Shown piece after piece: positions 1 through 9,417 of a DNA stretch of 64,000 nt. This DNA is from Bdellovibrio sp. SKB1291214 (GTDB taxonomy: Bacteria > Bdellovibrionota > Bdellovibrionia > Bdellovibrionales > Bdellovibrionaceae): assembly GCF_002209355.2 (NCBI RefSeq), contig NZ_CP106855.1:1178001-1242000 (forward strand). The letters are read 5' to 3'. The translations under genes and the position numbers were made by a program. The notes under the pieces are model-generated. The model searched no databases, was not told where the DNA came from, and saw only the letters and a program-made list of their open reading frames with translations. Position 1 is the first letter of the stretch. The number at the start of each line of letters is the position of its first letter.

Positions 1-627
1 GATGTCATAATCCAAAAGGTCATCAGAGCGTTGGAATAACTGACCCAGCAACGTCCCCATCTCTTCCAAGATTTGGTGAAGTTCAGCATCATAGCGTTCC
101 TGTGCAATAAATGGAGCGCGAATACACCATTTGAACAACGAAGCCGTTTTCAAATTATGAATGCGATCCAACTGTTCAAGAGTCACAAAATAATCGCCGA
201 TCACAGAGTCCTGCAACCACTCGCCTTCCAAAAGGTCCGAGATGATTTCAGCTGTGTATTGAACAAGTTTGATATTGCCGTGGCCAGAAAGATTCACCAT
301 CACGCGTGCAAGCAAGTAATCCCCTGCAAGGACTGCGTACTCCGGAGTAAACTTTAACCATGCCGTCGTTTTGCCACGACGAAGATGCGAACGATCGATC
401 AAATCGTCATGCAACAACGAAGCGTTGTGAATAAACTCAATCGTTTGCGCCAACAGATGTTCCGATTTTCCGTCCAAGGAAATACTCGAAGCCATCATGC
501 GAATCAATTTCGCGCGGAATCCTTTGCCTCCAGAAAAGAGGTCGTCATAAAGCTTATTCAGCTTTGGTAGGTAGGCAGGGAAATCCCTGGAATCATAGAC
601 TTTCAGATCAATGACATTGCGCGACAA
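1..627 (-). CDS. ispB: Polyprenyl diphosphate synthase (E-type), C-terminus cut by window edge
   Basis: Trans-isoprenyl chain elongation enzyme that condenses isopentenyl diphosphate units to make the quinone side chain. The 209 visible codons hold the first aspartate-rich motif DDLID (residues 74-78, preceded by LLH) and, at the very edge, the second motif DDLLDYD (about 202-208), both Mg-diphosphate ligands in this family. A GGKGFR segment lies near residue 34. The start is a TTG six bases after AGGAGT; no ATG fits. The rest lies outside the window. Menaquinone genes nearby suggest it makes the menaquinone tail, so a heptaprenyl or octaprenyl product is inferred, not seen. The symbol is by family; hepT-like naming is equally possible. 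Confidence 0.85.
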   Translation of the reverse strand, partial: MSRNVIDLKVYDSRDFPAYLPKLNKLYDDLFSGGKGFRAKLIRMMASSISLDGKSEHLLAQTIEFIHNASLLHDDLIDRSHLRRGKTTAWLKFTPEYAVLAGDYLLARVMVNLSGHGNIKLVQYTAEIISDLLEGEWLQDSVIGDYFVTLEQLDRIHNLKTASLFKWCIRAPFIAQERYDAELHQILEEMGTLLGQLFQRSDDLLDYDI

Positions 628-708
628 TTAAGACTCCTAATGAGGCCCCAAAATGGCGATATTCGCGCTTGCTGTCAAGGGCAGAACAGCCTTAAAGTTC
701 CAGTCATT

Positions 709-1131
709 ATGAATAAAGTCTTCCGAACGAAAAAGACCCTGACTTTCAGGGAAGCTGACCCTGCGAAAATCATGTTTTTCGGGAATATTTACGGTTTTGC
801 CCACGATGCCTTCGAGCAATTCATTGTGGATGCCGGGTATACCTGGAAAGAATATTTTCACGATCCGGATTTTGCGATCCCCCTTCGTCACTCTGAAGCC
901 AATTATCTGGCGCCGTTTTTCCCCGGAGAAACCTACGACATCGCAGTTACAGTTGCGAGTTTTGGGGAAACTTCGTACAAGATGAAATACGTTTTCACTC
1001 AAGGGACCAAAACACATGCCATCGTTACGATGGTGCATGCCGTTTTGGATATGAAGACGAAACAGAAAGCGGCGATTCCAGCGAAAATGAAATCGCGCTT
1101 GGAACCTTACCTCGAACAACCGGGAGTTTAA
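709..1131 (+). CDS. menI: Hot-dog thioesterase, probable DHNA-CoA thioesterase
   Basis: A 140-residue single hot-dog-fold protein of the 4-hydroxybenzoyl-CoA thioesterase type. The N-terminal FREADPAKIMFFGN has the family's active-site Asp (D17) followed by the helix-starting segment. In menaquinone synthesis such an enzyme releases 1,4-dihydroxy-2-naphthoate from its CoA ester; that role is inferred from the polyprenyl synthase on one side and menA/C/E a few kb away. An upstream in-frame ATG at 640 would add 23 residues unlike the family, so the inner ATG is preferred although its ribosome site is weak. It runs directly into the next gene, with no gap between stop and TTG start. Generic acyl-CoA thioesterase activity is the alternative. 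Confidence 0.75.
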   Translation: MNKVFRTKKTLTFREADPAKIMFFGNIYGFAHDAFEQFIVDAGYTWKEYFHDPDFAIPLRHSEANYLAPFFPGETYDIAVTVASFGETSYKMKYVFTQGTKTHAIVTMVHAVLDMKTKQKAAIPAKMKSRLEPYLEQPGV

Positions 1132-1587
1132 TTGGAAGAGTTCAAGTTCACAGGCAAAGAATGGTGGCGTGAAGGCGTTCGTTTTGAATGCACGGGTTCA
1201 GGCAAATGCTGTACTTCTCACGGAGAATACGGATTTGTTTATTTGAATCTTGAGGACCGCCAACGTTTTGCTAAGCACATGAACATCAGCACTGCTGCGT
1301 TCACCCGTCGTTACTGCGAAAAAACGGGCGGCATCTGGCACTTGAAAGAAGATCCAAAAAATACCGACTGCATGTTCCTTAAAGGCAAGGGCTGCGGAAT
1401 GTATGAAGCTCGCCCGACACAATGTCGTACATGGCCGTTCTGGCCGGAAGTTATGAATGCCAAATCTTGGGCAAAGGATGTGAAAGCATTCTGTCCTGGA
1501 GTAGGACGCGGCAACCTTGTTCCCGCCGAAAGCATCGAGCGCCAATTACGCGAACAAATCGAAAGCGAAAAGGGCTGGGGAAAATAA
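1132..1587 (+). CDS. YkgJ/UPF0153-type Cys-cluster protein
   Basis: A 151-residue cytosolic protein with the clustered cysteines of the YkgJ (zinc or iron-sulfur cluster-binding) family: C20, C26 and C27 in FECTGSGKCC, a middle Cys pair around CMFLKGKGC, and the typical YEARPTQCRTWPFWPE block near residue 100. Biochemical role is unknown for most members. The start is TTG immediately after the stop of the thioesterase gene, with GGGAG inside that gene's last codons, so the two are translationally coupled. Position beside menaquinone genes hints at redox chemistry, but that is only inference. Confidence 0.85.
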   Translation: MEEFKFTGKEWWREGVRFECTGSGKCCTSHGEYGFVYLNLEDRQRFAKHMNISTAAFTRRYCEKTGGIWHLKEDPKNTDCMFLKGKGCGMYEARPTQCRTWPFWPEVMNAKSWAKDVKAFCPGVGRGNLVPAESIERQLREQIESEKGWGK

Positions 1588-1702
1588 TCCCCACGTCTCG
1601 CTTTGAAACATCTTGAGACGCCAATCTTGCACTATTCTTACAATCTGAAAGTTTCTCAATCTAGGTCTTAAGACAAAAGGTTTGGGCGACGAAGAGTAAT
1701 GC

Positions 1703-3634
1703 ATGATCCACGCAAGTGTAAAATCAGCCTTACTTCTGTTCGTATCGGTGGCTATTCTATCAGGGTGTGAAGACCCTGCCGTTAACGTGTTAACGTTAGG
1801 AAGAAAATTAGCAGCACCGGTTTTAACCAGTTCAAGTCCTTTTGATCAGGATTTGGAAACACAAGGCTATGTTCGCATCACGGGTACGTGTGATCCGCGC
1901 GTGGGTTCAATCTCTATCAGTTTTGACGATGCCACTTGGAAATACGCACCGTCTTCCACGACGACGGCAACAACTGCTGGCAATACCAGTACGACAGTTA
2001 CCAATGACAACGATTGTGCTGATGGAAAATTTGATATCTATCTGACCAAATCGGACATCTTAAACACATGGGGTATTGATACTGACAGTGACAGCACTGA
2101 TGTCACAAACATCTATATAAAAGGTGAAGCGTGGTTCGGTGACACCAGAACTTTGACTTTGACGGATCCCAAGAAAAACGACCCCACACAAAGTGGACAA
2201 GCTGCCAAAGTGGTTTTGCGCAAAGTCTTTCCGGCAGGTTTTGGTGGTGCGGGTACTTGTGAAATGTTTAATGCTGTGGTGGTTGATGCCAATGGAAATG
2301 AAACATCATCGCGCACAGCTTTAACATTCGGATTGTCTAACACTACCGGCGCCGATATTCCGGCTTATTCCTCTGCCAGCGATTGCTTATCAACTTATAA
2401 TCCTAAAACTGCTTTCGGAATTGCAGCAAACTCAAGTAACATCTTCATTTACATAAAGATGCCAACAACTCCCCTGGATACGGCTATTGGATTTAATGTG
2501 ACGAATCTGTCTTCATTAAGTGCACCATCCACAGCAACGGCTGTGATTTTGCGTGATCCGGCCTCCAGCCGTCGTTTTATCGCAGCCACTGACATGCCAT
2601 CAACGATGTATAAAAACGTCTGCTATCCTGTGACTTTGCAGCGCATGGATTACAACAAGACATCTCCGTATACATATACTTCTGTAAACTTAACTTTAAG
2701 TCCAAGCGACTCAAAACTTCAGTTCTTTGCCGCAAGCGACTGCTCTTCATCTTCGGCAACAACAGTTGCAACAATTGGCCCTTCCGTTTACTCCGTAACG
2801 ATTTACGCAAAATATGCAATGTCGGGCGCCAGCACGACGACATTCACGAAAATCAACCTGAACTACACCGCATCGGATTCGAATTTCGATACACCTGCGA
2901 TTCCATTCCGAGTTGATTTGTCGGATAAGACTGCCGTTGCAAAAATTGATTTCTGGGGTCCAAATACTTTAAGCCGTAACATCTGCCATCCTTATACCGT
3001 CGTCACCGCAAACAGCAACTGGACATCTGTTCCTGCTGACAAAGACTATTTCGTCAGCTTTGCTTCAAGCCAAACGGCGGCAGGCCTTGAATTCTATTCT
3101 GATTCTGGATGCTCGACTTCAGCTTCGACCTTAACCATCACTCAAGGGGCTATTGGATCGAAAGTTTATGTGAAAGCCACTGCAGGACAAAATGCGACAA
3201 GCCAAATCAGCATGTCATCGACAGGATTAAATACTGTCACTCGTGATGTGACTGTGGGAGTCGTGGCAACGAACTATTATTTCGACATGGCCCAAAGTTA
3301 TACCATCACGAAAGATACTTGTACTTACTTGATGTTGAACTTATCTGACTCGACAGGAACAGCCATCCCTGCCTTGAGTCCTATCAACTTATTATTCACA
3401 GTAAACTCGGCAGGCTCCGTAGCTGGTGATGTCACATTGTATACGGATTCAAGCTGTACAACAGGCTATGCTGAAAATGTTCCTGCAGCTATCAGTCCAT
3501 ACAGTACGAATAATTATAAGTTCTATGTGAAAGTAGCCGCTAGCTACACAGGAACAAGCCTGACCCTTTTATTTACAGGAACAGGCCTTCTAACTTTGCC
3601 ACTCATGTACGGGACGTTTGCAGTTGGTCCTTAG
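1703..3634 (+). CDS. Secreted lipoprotein with about four Cys-paired beta repeats
   Basis: A 643-residue lipoprotein: the signal peptide ends in the lipobox LSGC (Cys22). The rest is rich in Ser, Thr and aromatic residues and looks all-beta. From about residue 175 to the end, a unit of 100-120 residues recurs about four times, each with an early Cys (GTCEMF, NVCYPV, NICHPY, DTCTYL) and, some 40-50 residues later, a second Cys in an 'FYSDSGCS / LYTDSSCT / FFAASDCS' signature, probably a disulfide per domain. An N-terminal domain with two further Cys precedes the repeats. No catalytic motif was recognised. It is likely a cell-surface adhesion or structural protein. It converges with the next gene, sharing four bases at the stops. 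Confidence 0.8.
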   Translation: MIHASVKSALLLFVSVAILSGCEDPAVNVLTLGRKLAAPVLTSSSPFDQDLETQGYVRITGTCDPRVGSISISFDDATWKYAPSSTTTATTAGNTSTTVTNDNDCADGKFDIYLTKSDILNTWGIDTDSDSTDVTNIYIKGEAWFGDTRTLTLTDPKKNDPTQSGQAAKVVLRKVFPAGFGGAGTCEMFNAVVVDANGNETSSRTALTFGLSNTTGADIPAYSSASDCLSTYNPKTAFGIAANSSNIFIYIKMPTTPLDTAIGFNVTNLSSLSAPSTATAVILRDPASSRRFIAATDMPSTMYKNVCYPVTLQRMDYNKTSPYTYTSVNLTLSPSDSKLQFFAASDCSSSSATTVATIGPSVYSVTIYAKYAMSGASTTTFTKINLNYTASDSNFDTPAIPFRVDLSDKTAVAKIDFWGPNTLSRNICHPYTVVTANSNWTSVPADKDYFVSFASSQTAAGLEFYSDSGCSTSASTLTITQGAIGSKVYVKATAGQNATSQISMSSTGLNTVTRDVTVGVVATNYYFDMAQSYTITKDTCTYLMLNLSDSTGTAIPALSPINLLFTVNSAGSVAGDVTLYTDSSCTTGYAENVPAAISPYSTNNYKFYVKVAASYTGTSLTLLFTGTGLLTLPLMYGTFAVGP

Positions 3635-3936
3635 AGCTTTTCTCTCAAAAGCTCTAAGAAAGCTTCACGATCCTTTTCAGGATGCATGATGAAGCTTTCT
3701 GTTTTGTCGTTAGACGCAACGGTGATCGCCTGAAACTCATCAATGCAAATATCCAAGCAACTCGAAGTCACTACGCGAATTTTTTTCCCGTCACCGCTTT
3801 CCTTCAGGCTTTTCTTATAATACATCTTTAAAAAATCTGCGACGTTCGCTTCTTTCATACCCGAAATTGATTTACCACACTTAGTGCAAATCATCACAAC
3901 GGCATCACTCCAAGGATTTTCTTCTTTGCGAATCAT
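3631..3936 (-). CDS. Ferredoxin-like small Cys protein in the men operon
   Basis: 101 residues with an ICTKCGKS pair near residue 16-20 and a CLDIC pair near 59-63, the Cys spacing seen in thioredoxin-fold [2Fe-2S] ferredoxin-like or predicted metal-binding proteins; the assignment rests on this spacing only. GGAG lies six bases before the ATG. It starts nine bases after the stop of menE and is the last gene of the menA-menC-menE operon, so it may donate electrons or sense redox state in quinone metabolism; this is inference. Its stop overlaps the stop of the convergent lipoprotein gene by four bases. Confidence 0.6.
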   Translation of the reverse strand: MIRKEENPWSDAVVMICTKCGKSISGMKEANVADFLKMYYKKSLKESGDGKKIRVVTSSCLDICIDEFQAITVASNDKTESFIMHPEKDREAFLELLREKL

Positions 3937-3945
3937 GGCTTACTC

Positions 3946-5106
3946 CTACAATAATTTCTTTAGCTGCTGCCATAAAATCTTACCCAGGTCACTGCGCGGA
4001 ATACTCGACACAGTATGGGTCTTTCTTATTTTTTCAAACGGCAAAACTTTTGCACTATACGATTCTGCAATCTTCGCGCTCATGTCTTCAGATAAGGTAC
4101 TAACCATATGAATTTCCGAGCCTAATCGCTCTGAGGGCATATCTAAGAGCGTCACTTGCATTGCCCACTGCGGATCAAGGTCTAATACGGCTTGTTCAAG
4201 AAGCGCCCGCAGTCTGGCGACATTTGTACCCTCGCCGCCAATTTTAATGTAGTCCTTGCTTCTGCCTGAAATTTTTAAGGCCTGACCTTGCACTTCACCG
4301 CGATCTTCTGTCGTGAACCAGTTTCCAACCTTAGGATCCCAGTGTTTTATGCCTTCAGAGGTGTTTTGCGCATAACACGTGAACAATGACTCCGCGGTGA
4401 CTTCCAAAAAACCTTCGGCATTCGATCTGGCCTGCGCATGAGACAGCAATTCAATTTCAGGATAAACAGAGTCTTTCAAGGAGTCTAATTTGGCAGTCGC
4501 TATTTGCGAAGCCGTTTCGGTCATTCCATAGCTTGGCAAAAGCGGCCAACCCAACGCACGACCGCGGTCATATAACGAAACCTCTAAAGCTCCCCCGCCG
4601 ACAACAACAGCTCGTAAATGACCGGGCGATTTATAGCCACGCTCGATTAAATCAAAAACCTGAGTCGGGACCAAAGCAGAGAGTGTGCATTTCTCTGTCA
4701 CCAAGATATTATAGAAATGATCCGCATCCCAACGCGCATCTTTAAGCGCCGGAACCACACGAGCCCCTGATAACATCGCGCGAACTTCAATTCCAAATCC
4801 GCCCACATGAAAATGTGGCAGAACTTGCGTCCACACATCTTGATCCGTTGCTTGCAAATGCTTATTTACGGAATTCGCCGAAGCCCTCAACGCGTTTTTA
4901 GATAAAGCCACTAGCTTCGTCGTACTTGCAGACTCCGCCGTGGAGCCCGATGTCGCGATCCACACATGGCTTTTTAAACCACGCTCTTGTTGCGCTTTTT
5001 CAGCAAGATTTTGAAGCGTTTTAAAATCTGCTAAAGGCCATCGCGGATTTAGTAATATCAGATTGTCGTCGGAATAAAGCGCCGTGCTTAATTGAGTTTC
5101 TGCCAT
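3946..5106 (-). CDS. menE: o-Succinylbenzoate-CoA ligase
   Basis: Adenylate-forming enzyme that activates o-succinylbenzoate to its CoA thioester in menaquinone synthesis. ANL superfamily motifs are present: P-loop-like TSGSTAES (from residue 52, with Ala where Gly is usual), GGFGIEVRAMLSGARVV, VVGGGALE, SYGMTETASQIA, the TEDRGEV hinge Asp and ISGRSKDYIKIGGEGTN. At 386 residues it is short for the superfamily (MenE is usually 450-500), mainly by trimming of the N-terminal domain. A C-terminal Lys in SDLGKILW fits the adenylation-step lysine. Its start overlaps the end of menC by 19 bases, so the two are co-translated. Confidence 0.9.
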   Translation of the reverse strand: MAETQLSTALYSDDNLILLNPRWPLADFKTLQNLAEKAQQERGLKSHVWIATSGSTAESASTTKLVALSKNALRASANSVNKHLQATDQDVWTQVLPHFHVGGFGIEVRAMLSGARVVPALKDARWDADHFYNILVTEKCTLSALVPTQVFDLIERGYKSPGHLRAVVVGGGALEVSLYDRGRALGWPLLPSYGMTETASQIATAKLDSLKDSVYPEIELLSHAQARSNAEGFLEVTAESLFTCYAQNTSEGIKHWDPKVGNWFTTEDRGEVQGQALKISGRSKDYIKIGGEGTNVARLRALLEQAVLDLDPQWAMQVTLLDMPSERLGSEIHMVSTLSEDMSAKIAESYSAKVLPFEKIRKTHTVSSIPRSDLGKILWQQLKKLL

Positions 5107-6074
5107 GGCAAATCTCTTAAGATCAGATCAAAGCCAATTCCAGTACCTTTGATATTGGCAAAGAAAGGACCCGTGGTATTGATTGCCGCCGCAAATTGGT
5201 CTAATTGGTAGGAACGATAAGTCATACACCCCGCATCCAACATCATATTTGGATAGAGCTCTTTCAATTCCATCGCCACCGCCAAGGCACCAAATGACCC
5301 GACGGGGTGATCCATATAACTTGTAACAACAGCTTTTAAACCAAATTTCTTACAGCGCTCGATCGCCTTATCAACATCCATTTTTGCTGGCTTGATAACC
5401 AAAATATCGAACGGTGCCTTAGTCATAGTATCCCAAGCAACTTTTTCATAGGGAGCATCCAAGGCGATTTTCACAAGCTTCTTAGCATCTGCCCACATCT
5501 CAGCATCGTAGGGAAATGGATCTTCGACGTATTCAATCCAAACTTTTTCCTGAGCAGAAAGACCGCTAAAGAATCGCTCGAAGGTCTGCCAGCTGCCTGT
5601 GCCATTAAAATCCAAACGAATTTTAAAACCCGCTGCCGCCATGCGAGTGATTGCAAGAGCTTCAGCCTCAAGATCGCGACCGACTTTCAGTTTAATTGTC
5701 GAAAAACTTTGGCGTTTTAATTCATCAAGAAAACCCGGAATGATTTCTGCGGAATTTGAAATCAGAAAGTTATTACGAACTTTCTCTCCAGTTGTCAGAA
5801 TTGTTTTTCCTTTTTTTCGAAGGTTCGCATCTTTGCGAGCCAACCAAATCGTCTGCTCCACTTGCGGAGAGATTTTTCCTTTTTTAAGGGCTGCCAACTG
5901 CTCATCCAACGGCGTATCGCCCAACTCTGGCCAAGGATGCAAATCACCATAGCCCACGAATCCTTGCGGCCACTCCACTTTGATCAAAGCTCCGCGGCGA
6001 GGAAGGCCTGCGCTGACTGCATTCAAAGTTGTAAAAGGAGTGAGCGTGTATTCGTAGTAGCTAAGTTTAATCAA
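5088..6074 (-). CDS. menC: o-Succinylbenzoate synthase
   Basis: Enolase-superfamily dehydratase making o-succinylbenzoate from SHCHC. All active-site residues can be placed by pattern: catalytic Lys in KLK (K130), metal ligands D155 (RLDFN), E184 (YVEDP) and D206 (ALDAP), and the opposite Lys K228 (VIKPAK), with spacing close to that of the Escherichia coli enzyme. 328 residues, family length. The start is TTG in a TTGA overlap with the menA stop, with AGGA eight bases upstream. Part of the menA-menC-menE operon; menD, menF, menH and menB are not in the window. Confidence 0.93.
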   Translation of the reverse strand: MIKLSYYEYTLTPFTTLNAVSAGLPRRGALIKVEWPQGFVGYGDLHPWPELGDTPLDEQLAALKKGKISPQVEQTIWLARKDANLRKKGKTILTTGEKVRNNFLISNSAEIIPGFLDELKRQSFSTIKLKVGRDLEAEALAITRMAAAGFKIRLDFNGTGSWQTFERFFSGLSAQEKVWIEYVEDPFPYDAEMWADAKKLVKIALDAPYEKVAWDTMTKAPFDILVIKPAKMDVDKAIERCKKFGLKAVVTSYMDHPVGSFGALAVAMELKELYPNMMLDAGCMTYRSYQLDQFAAAINTTGPFFANIKGTGIGFDLILRDLPWQKLN

Positions 6075-6949
6075 AGTGCAAATCCTAGGGTGATTAAAAG
6101 TCCAAAGACCAAGTGCAACCCTGCTGCTTGACCCAAGAACTTATTATAAACAGGTCCCGGTTCCGTTTTGAAAACATTTTTTGTAAGCTTAACCGCCAAC
6201 GGAAGCGCAAATAACGAAACGATAGCTGGGATTTTATACCCTTCAAACCACCAGTAAAGGTTTAAGACAAATGGCAAGAAAGCCATCGCAGCGATTTCGT
6301 AACGAGAAAACTTCACCCCAAAGCGGACAGCCAAGGTCTTTTTGTTCACTAAACGGTCGCCCGCATGATCACGCAAGTTGTTCACTGCTATCAAAGCCGT
6401 CGCATGGAAACCGATTTGCAAGCCCAAAACAAAAGCTTCAATCATCCAGTCACCAGTATTTAGGAACACCATTCCCATGACCGCCAGCAAACCAAAAAAT
6501 AAGATCACAAACAGATCACCCAATCCCAAGTATGCCAAGGGGAACGGACCCGCGGTGTAAGAGTAACCCATCAAAACCGAGGCAATACCGATCGCCACGA
6601 TCACCATCCCACCCTTCATTACGAGCGGAATGCCGCAAGCGATGGCCAAAGCGAAACACAAAGAGCCCAAAGCCATCACTTGATTGCCGGTCAAAATTCC
6701 GGCCTGCGTGATGCGCTGAGGACCAATACGTTTTTCAGTATCAGCACCTTTTTTGAAATCCACCGCATCGTTCACTAAATTCGTACCGATTTGGATAAGG
6801 AAGGAAGCTGCCAAGGCATAAAATAAAACATGCCCATCCCAGGAAAGACCGATGGCTTTCACCAACGCAGTCGCAGCCAGGCATGGCACCAAAGCCGCAG
6901 TGAGGGTTTTAGGTCGGAAAGCTAAAAGAACACTCTTAATTTGACTCAT
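6071..6949 (-). CDS. menA: 1,4-Dihydroxy-2-naphthoate polyprenyltransferase
   Basis: UbiA-family integral membrane prenyltransferase that attaches the polyprenyl tail to DHNA to give demethylmenaquinone. The two Asp motifs for Mg-diphosphate are visible: [14 protein letters not shown] (residues 57-70) and NNLRDHAGD further on; the N-terminal [10 protein letters not shown] is a family hallmark. Seven to nine hydrophobic segments are spread through 292 residues. The chosen start gives MSQIKSV; an ATG five codons upstream (6964) is equally possible, as neither has a clear ribosome site. First gene of the menA-C-E operon, divergent from rmuC. Confidence 0.93.
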   Translation of the reverse strand: MSQIKSVLLAFRPKTLTAALVPCLAATALVKAIGLSWDGHVLFYALAASFLIQIGTNLVNDAVDFKKGADTEKRIGPQRITQAGILTGNQVMALGSLCFALAIACGIPLVMKGGMVIVAIGIASVLMGYSYTAGPFPLAYLGLGDLFVILFFGLLAVMGMVFLNTGDWMIEAFVLGLQIGFHATALIAVNNLRDHAGDRLVNKKTLAVRFGVKFSRYEIAAMAFLPFVLNLYWWFEGYKIPAIVSLFALPLAVKLTKNVFKTEPGPVYNKFLGQAAGLHLVFGLLITLGFAL

Positions 6950-7031
6950 GGGCGCATCATACACTGTTTTTCATGTGACCAAAAGCACTTCTAATGGCAA
7001 ATCTGAATCGTAAACTTAAGAGGAGGTCCCC

Positions 7032-8255
7032 GTGAACTTTGTAACCCTGATCGCTTTTCTCGCAGGTGCATTGATTGCCGGTGTCGTCGTTTATTTCAAA
7101 TCTAAAGCCCAAGCGATGTCTGAAAAGTCGCAAATGATGGCTGACGTTCAATCTTTGCAGATGAAGAACGAACTTCTGACGCAGAACCTCGCTGACACCA
7201 AAGCTTTGATGAGCGAAGCTCGCAAACAGCAAGAAGAGCTTACAAACCGCATGAACACGCAGTTTGAAAACATGGCTCAAAAGATTTTCGAGGAAAAGTC
7301 CGCAAAATTTGCGGATCAGAACCACAAAAACATCTCTTCTGTTTTGGAACCCCTAAAAGAACGCATCAAAGATTTTGAAAAGAAAGTGGAAGAGTCCTAC
7401 TCCACTGAGCGTTCCGAGCGCGGTGTGCTGCGCGGAGAACTTACGAAACTGATGGAACTGAACAAAGTCATGTCCACCGAAACTCAGAATTTAACGAAAG
7501 CTTTGAAAGGTGAAACAAAAACTCAAGGCAACTGGGGCGAATTGATTTTAGAAAACATCTTGGAACGTTCGGGCCTTCGTAAAGGCGAAGAGTACATCGT
7601 TCAAGGCGTTGACATGGATTTACGCGGAGAAGACGGGCAAATGCTTCGTCCTGACGTGATCGTGAACCTTCCCGATAACAAGCACTTGATCGTCGATTCT
7701 AAGATGACTTTGGTGGCTTACGAACAATACTCGTCTGCAGAATCGTTAGAGGAGCAGGAGCGCTTCGGTAAATTCCATATCGATTCTTTGAAAAAGCACA
7801 TCGATGGTTTATCTGAAAAGAAATATCATGCCGCTGACAAGTTGATCTCTCCAGATTTCGTGATCTTGTTTATGCCATTGGAGCCAGCATTCGCATTGGC
7901 GTTTAAGTTGAAACCAGACATTTTCCAATACGCATGGGAGCGCAATATTGCCATCGTCAGCCCCACGACATTGCTGGCAACATTAAGAACGGTGACAGCT
8001 CTATGGAAACAAGATCGCCAAGAAAAAAACGCCCTAGAGATCGCAAAACGCGGTGGTCTGTTATATGAAAAATTCGCAAACCTTCTTAAAGACATCCAAA
8101 ACCTAGGGGAAAAATTGGGTGCTGCTCAAAAAGCTCACGAAGAAGTCATTAAGAAAGTTTCCGAAGGTCGTGGCAACCTCATTGACCAAGTCGAAGACTT
8201 AAAACGCTTGGGAGCAAAAACCGAAAAATCCCTTCCACAGCTGGAAACAACCTAA
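7032..8255 (+). CDS. rmuC: DNA recombination protein RmuC
   Basis: 407 residues: an N-terminal membrane anchor (about 4-22), a long coiled coil to about residue 130, then the RmuC nuclease-like domain with QGNWGELILENILERSGL, LRPDVIVNLPDNKHLIVDSK and the VILFMPLEPAFALAF and NIAIVSPTTLLATLRTV blocks typical of the family. RmuC limits inversions at short inverted repeats in E. coli; its exact activity is still not well defined. The start is GTG with a perfect AGGAGG six bases upstream. Monocistronic, ended by a strong hairpin terminator. Confidence 0.95.
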   Translation: MNFVTLIAFLAGALIAGVVVYFKSKAQAMSEKSQMMADVQSLQMKNELLTQNLADTKALMSEARKQQEELTNRMNTQFENMAQKIFEEKSAKFADQNHKNISSVLEPLKERIKDFEKKVEESYSTERSERGVLRGELTKLMELNKVMSTETQNLTKALKGETKTQGNWGELILENILERSGLRKGEEYIVQGVDMDLRGEDGQMLRPDVIVNLPDNKHLIVDSKMTLVAYEQYSSAESLEEQERFGKFHIDSLKKHIDGLSEKKYHAADKLISPDFVILFMPLEPAFALAFKLKPDIFQYAWERNIAIVSPTTLLATLRTVTALWKQDRQEKNALEIAKRGGLLYEKFANLLKDIQNLGEKLGAAQKAHEEVIKKVSEGRGNLIDQVEDLKRLGAKTEKSLPQLETT

Positions 8256-8281
8256 AAGGTATCCGGTACTCTTTACGTATG

Positions 8282-8308
8282 AAAAAGGCACGGTAACCGT
8301 GCCTTTTT
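8282..8308. terminator. Bidirectional terminator between rmuC and the convergent secreted protein gene
   Basis: A GGCACGG stem with a TAA loop, flanked by A-tract and T-tract, so it can end transcription from both sides. Confidence 0.85.
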
Positions 8309-8321
8309 TGTTTCCACCTTT

Positions 8322-9290
8322 TTAACGGAAGCCGCTGGCTGAATCAGGATCTGTTACGGCGTTTGAAGCTCTGTGCTCCAATGACAGTTTTACTTTGCCG
8401 GCATTGATGGCTTCTTGGATACGGCGAGAAGAACTGTTGAAGTGCTCGACCTCTTCAGGGCTTGCGCACAAAGTTTTCATCGCCATTAATTTCTTATTTA
8501 ATTCAACTGCATCAGCGATGCGTAGATCATTCACGGCTTCGTTGCCGTTTGTGATTGCATAGCTTTCTTTCCCGCGCAAAGTGATCTTTTCTAGCTCGCC
8601 CTTGATGCCCTTTTGGCCGCTGGTTTCGCTATAGAAAATCTGCTGACCATCCGGCAGGGCTTCGACCACCAAACGGTCTTTACCCTTGACCTGAGCGCTT
8701 TTGCCCGGACTGCATTCCAGAACGATAGGATCGGACGAATTCTTATACCATTTGAATCCAAAGTACCCACCCACAGGAATACCGGTATCACCCAACGTTG
8801 CGGCAGCTCCCACAAAGGTAAAAAGTGTCGCATACACGGGTGCTTCCGCACTTGCCAATTTGCGAGTTGAAAGACTCTCTGGGAAATTCAACTCTGGAAA
8901 TGCTTTCCAAGTTTTACGCATTTCCTCGAAATTAGATTTCACACTTTTTTTAGGCTTGTAAGTGAAGACCACGTTTTGATAAGTGAACTCGGCCGCTGTT
9001 GCACCCATAATCAAAGGCTCATTCAAACCTTCAATACGTGCCTTATTGCCATCGAATTCCACTTTGGCAAAGGGTTGGGTCAGATCAATTTTTTGTGATT
9101 TTAAAATATCGCGGGAACCCTTTTCGAATTTGTCATTCCCCGTCGCTGCTGTGACCACGCCGAACACGGATTCCCAATTCTGAACTTCCCAAAACAGGGA
9201 GATATGAGGAACCGGAGCAGCCACCGCTGGAACTGTCACCGTTTGAATGAGGCTGCATGAAAGCAGCAACAAAGATCCCCAAAGTTTCAT
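8322..9290 (-). CDS. Secreted protein of unknown function
   Basis: 322 residues with a signal peptide (hydrophobic 4-20, cleavage near AVAAP). The mature part is mixed alpha/beta with two later Cys (in VLECSPG and TLCASPEE) and no recognised domain. A hydrophobic TFVGAAATLG stretch lies mid-protein. The gene stands alone between two terminators, convergent with rmuC and downstream of fliW on the same strand, but the terminator after fliW separates it from the flagellar operon. Function cannot be assigned. Confidence 0.75.
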   Translation of the reverse strand: MKLWGSLLLLSCSLIQTVTVPAVAAPVPHISLFWEVQNWESVFGVVTAATGNDKFEKGSRDILKSQKIDLTQPFAKVEFDGNKARIEGLNEPLIMGATAAEFTYQNVVFTYKPKKSVKSNFEEMRKTWKAFPELNFPESLSTRKLASAEAPVYATLFTFVGAAATLGDTGIPVGGYFGFKWYKNSSDPIVLECSPGKSAQVKGKDRLVVEALPDGQQIFYSETSGQKGIKGELEKITLRGKESYAITNGNEAVNDLRIADAVELNKKLMAMKTLCASPEEVEHFNSSSRRIQEAINAGKVKLSLEHRASNAVTDPDSASGFR

Positions 9291-9365
9291 TGAAAAATGG
9301 CCTCCGCTGTTTATTCAGGATAGCACGGTTTTCAGAGGAGAAAAGCCTTATTGCAGGTAATAAAA

Positions 9366-9393
9366 AAGGCCTCAATCTTGCGACTGAAGCCTT
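9366..9393 (-). terminator. Terminator after fliW
   Basis: On the minus strand a nine-base stem (AAGGCTTCA paired with TGAGGCCTT, one G-T pair) is followed by a T run; it closes the flagellar operon. Confidence 0.75.
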
Positions 9394-9417
9394 CCTCAAT
9401 TCCTCTAAAAATCCGAA

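Noticed and set aside
637-1119. 160-codon minus-strand frame opposite the thioesterase
   Set aside because: Shadow; the plus frame has the hot-dog active-site Asp and a coupled downstream gene.
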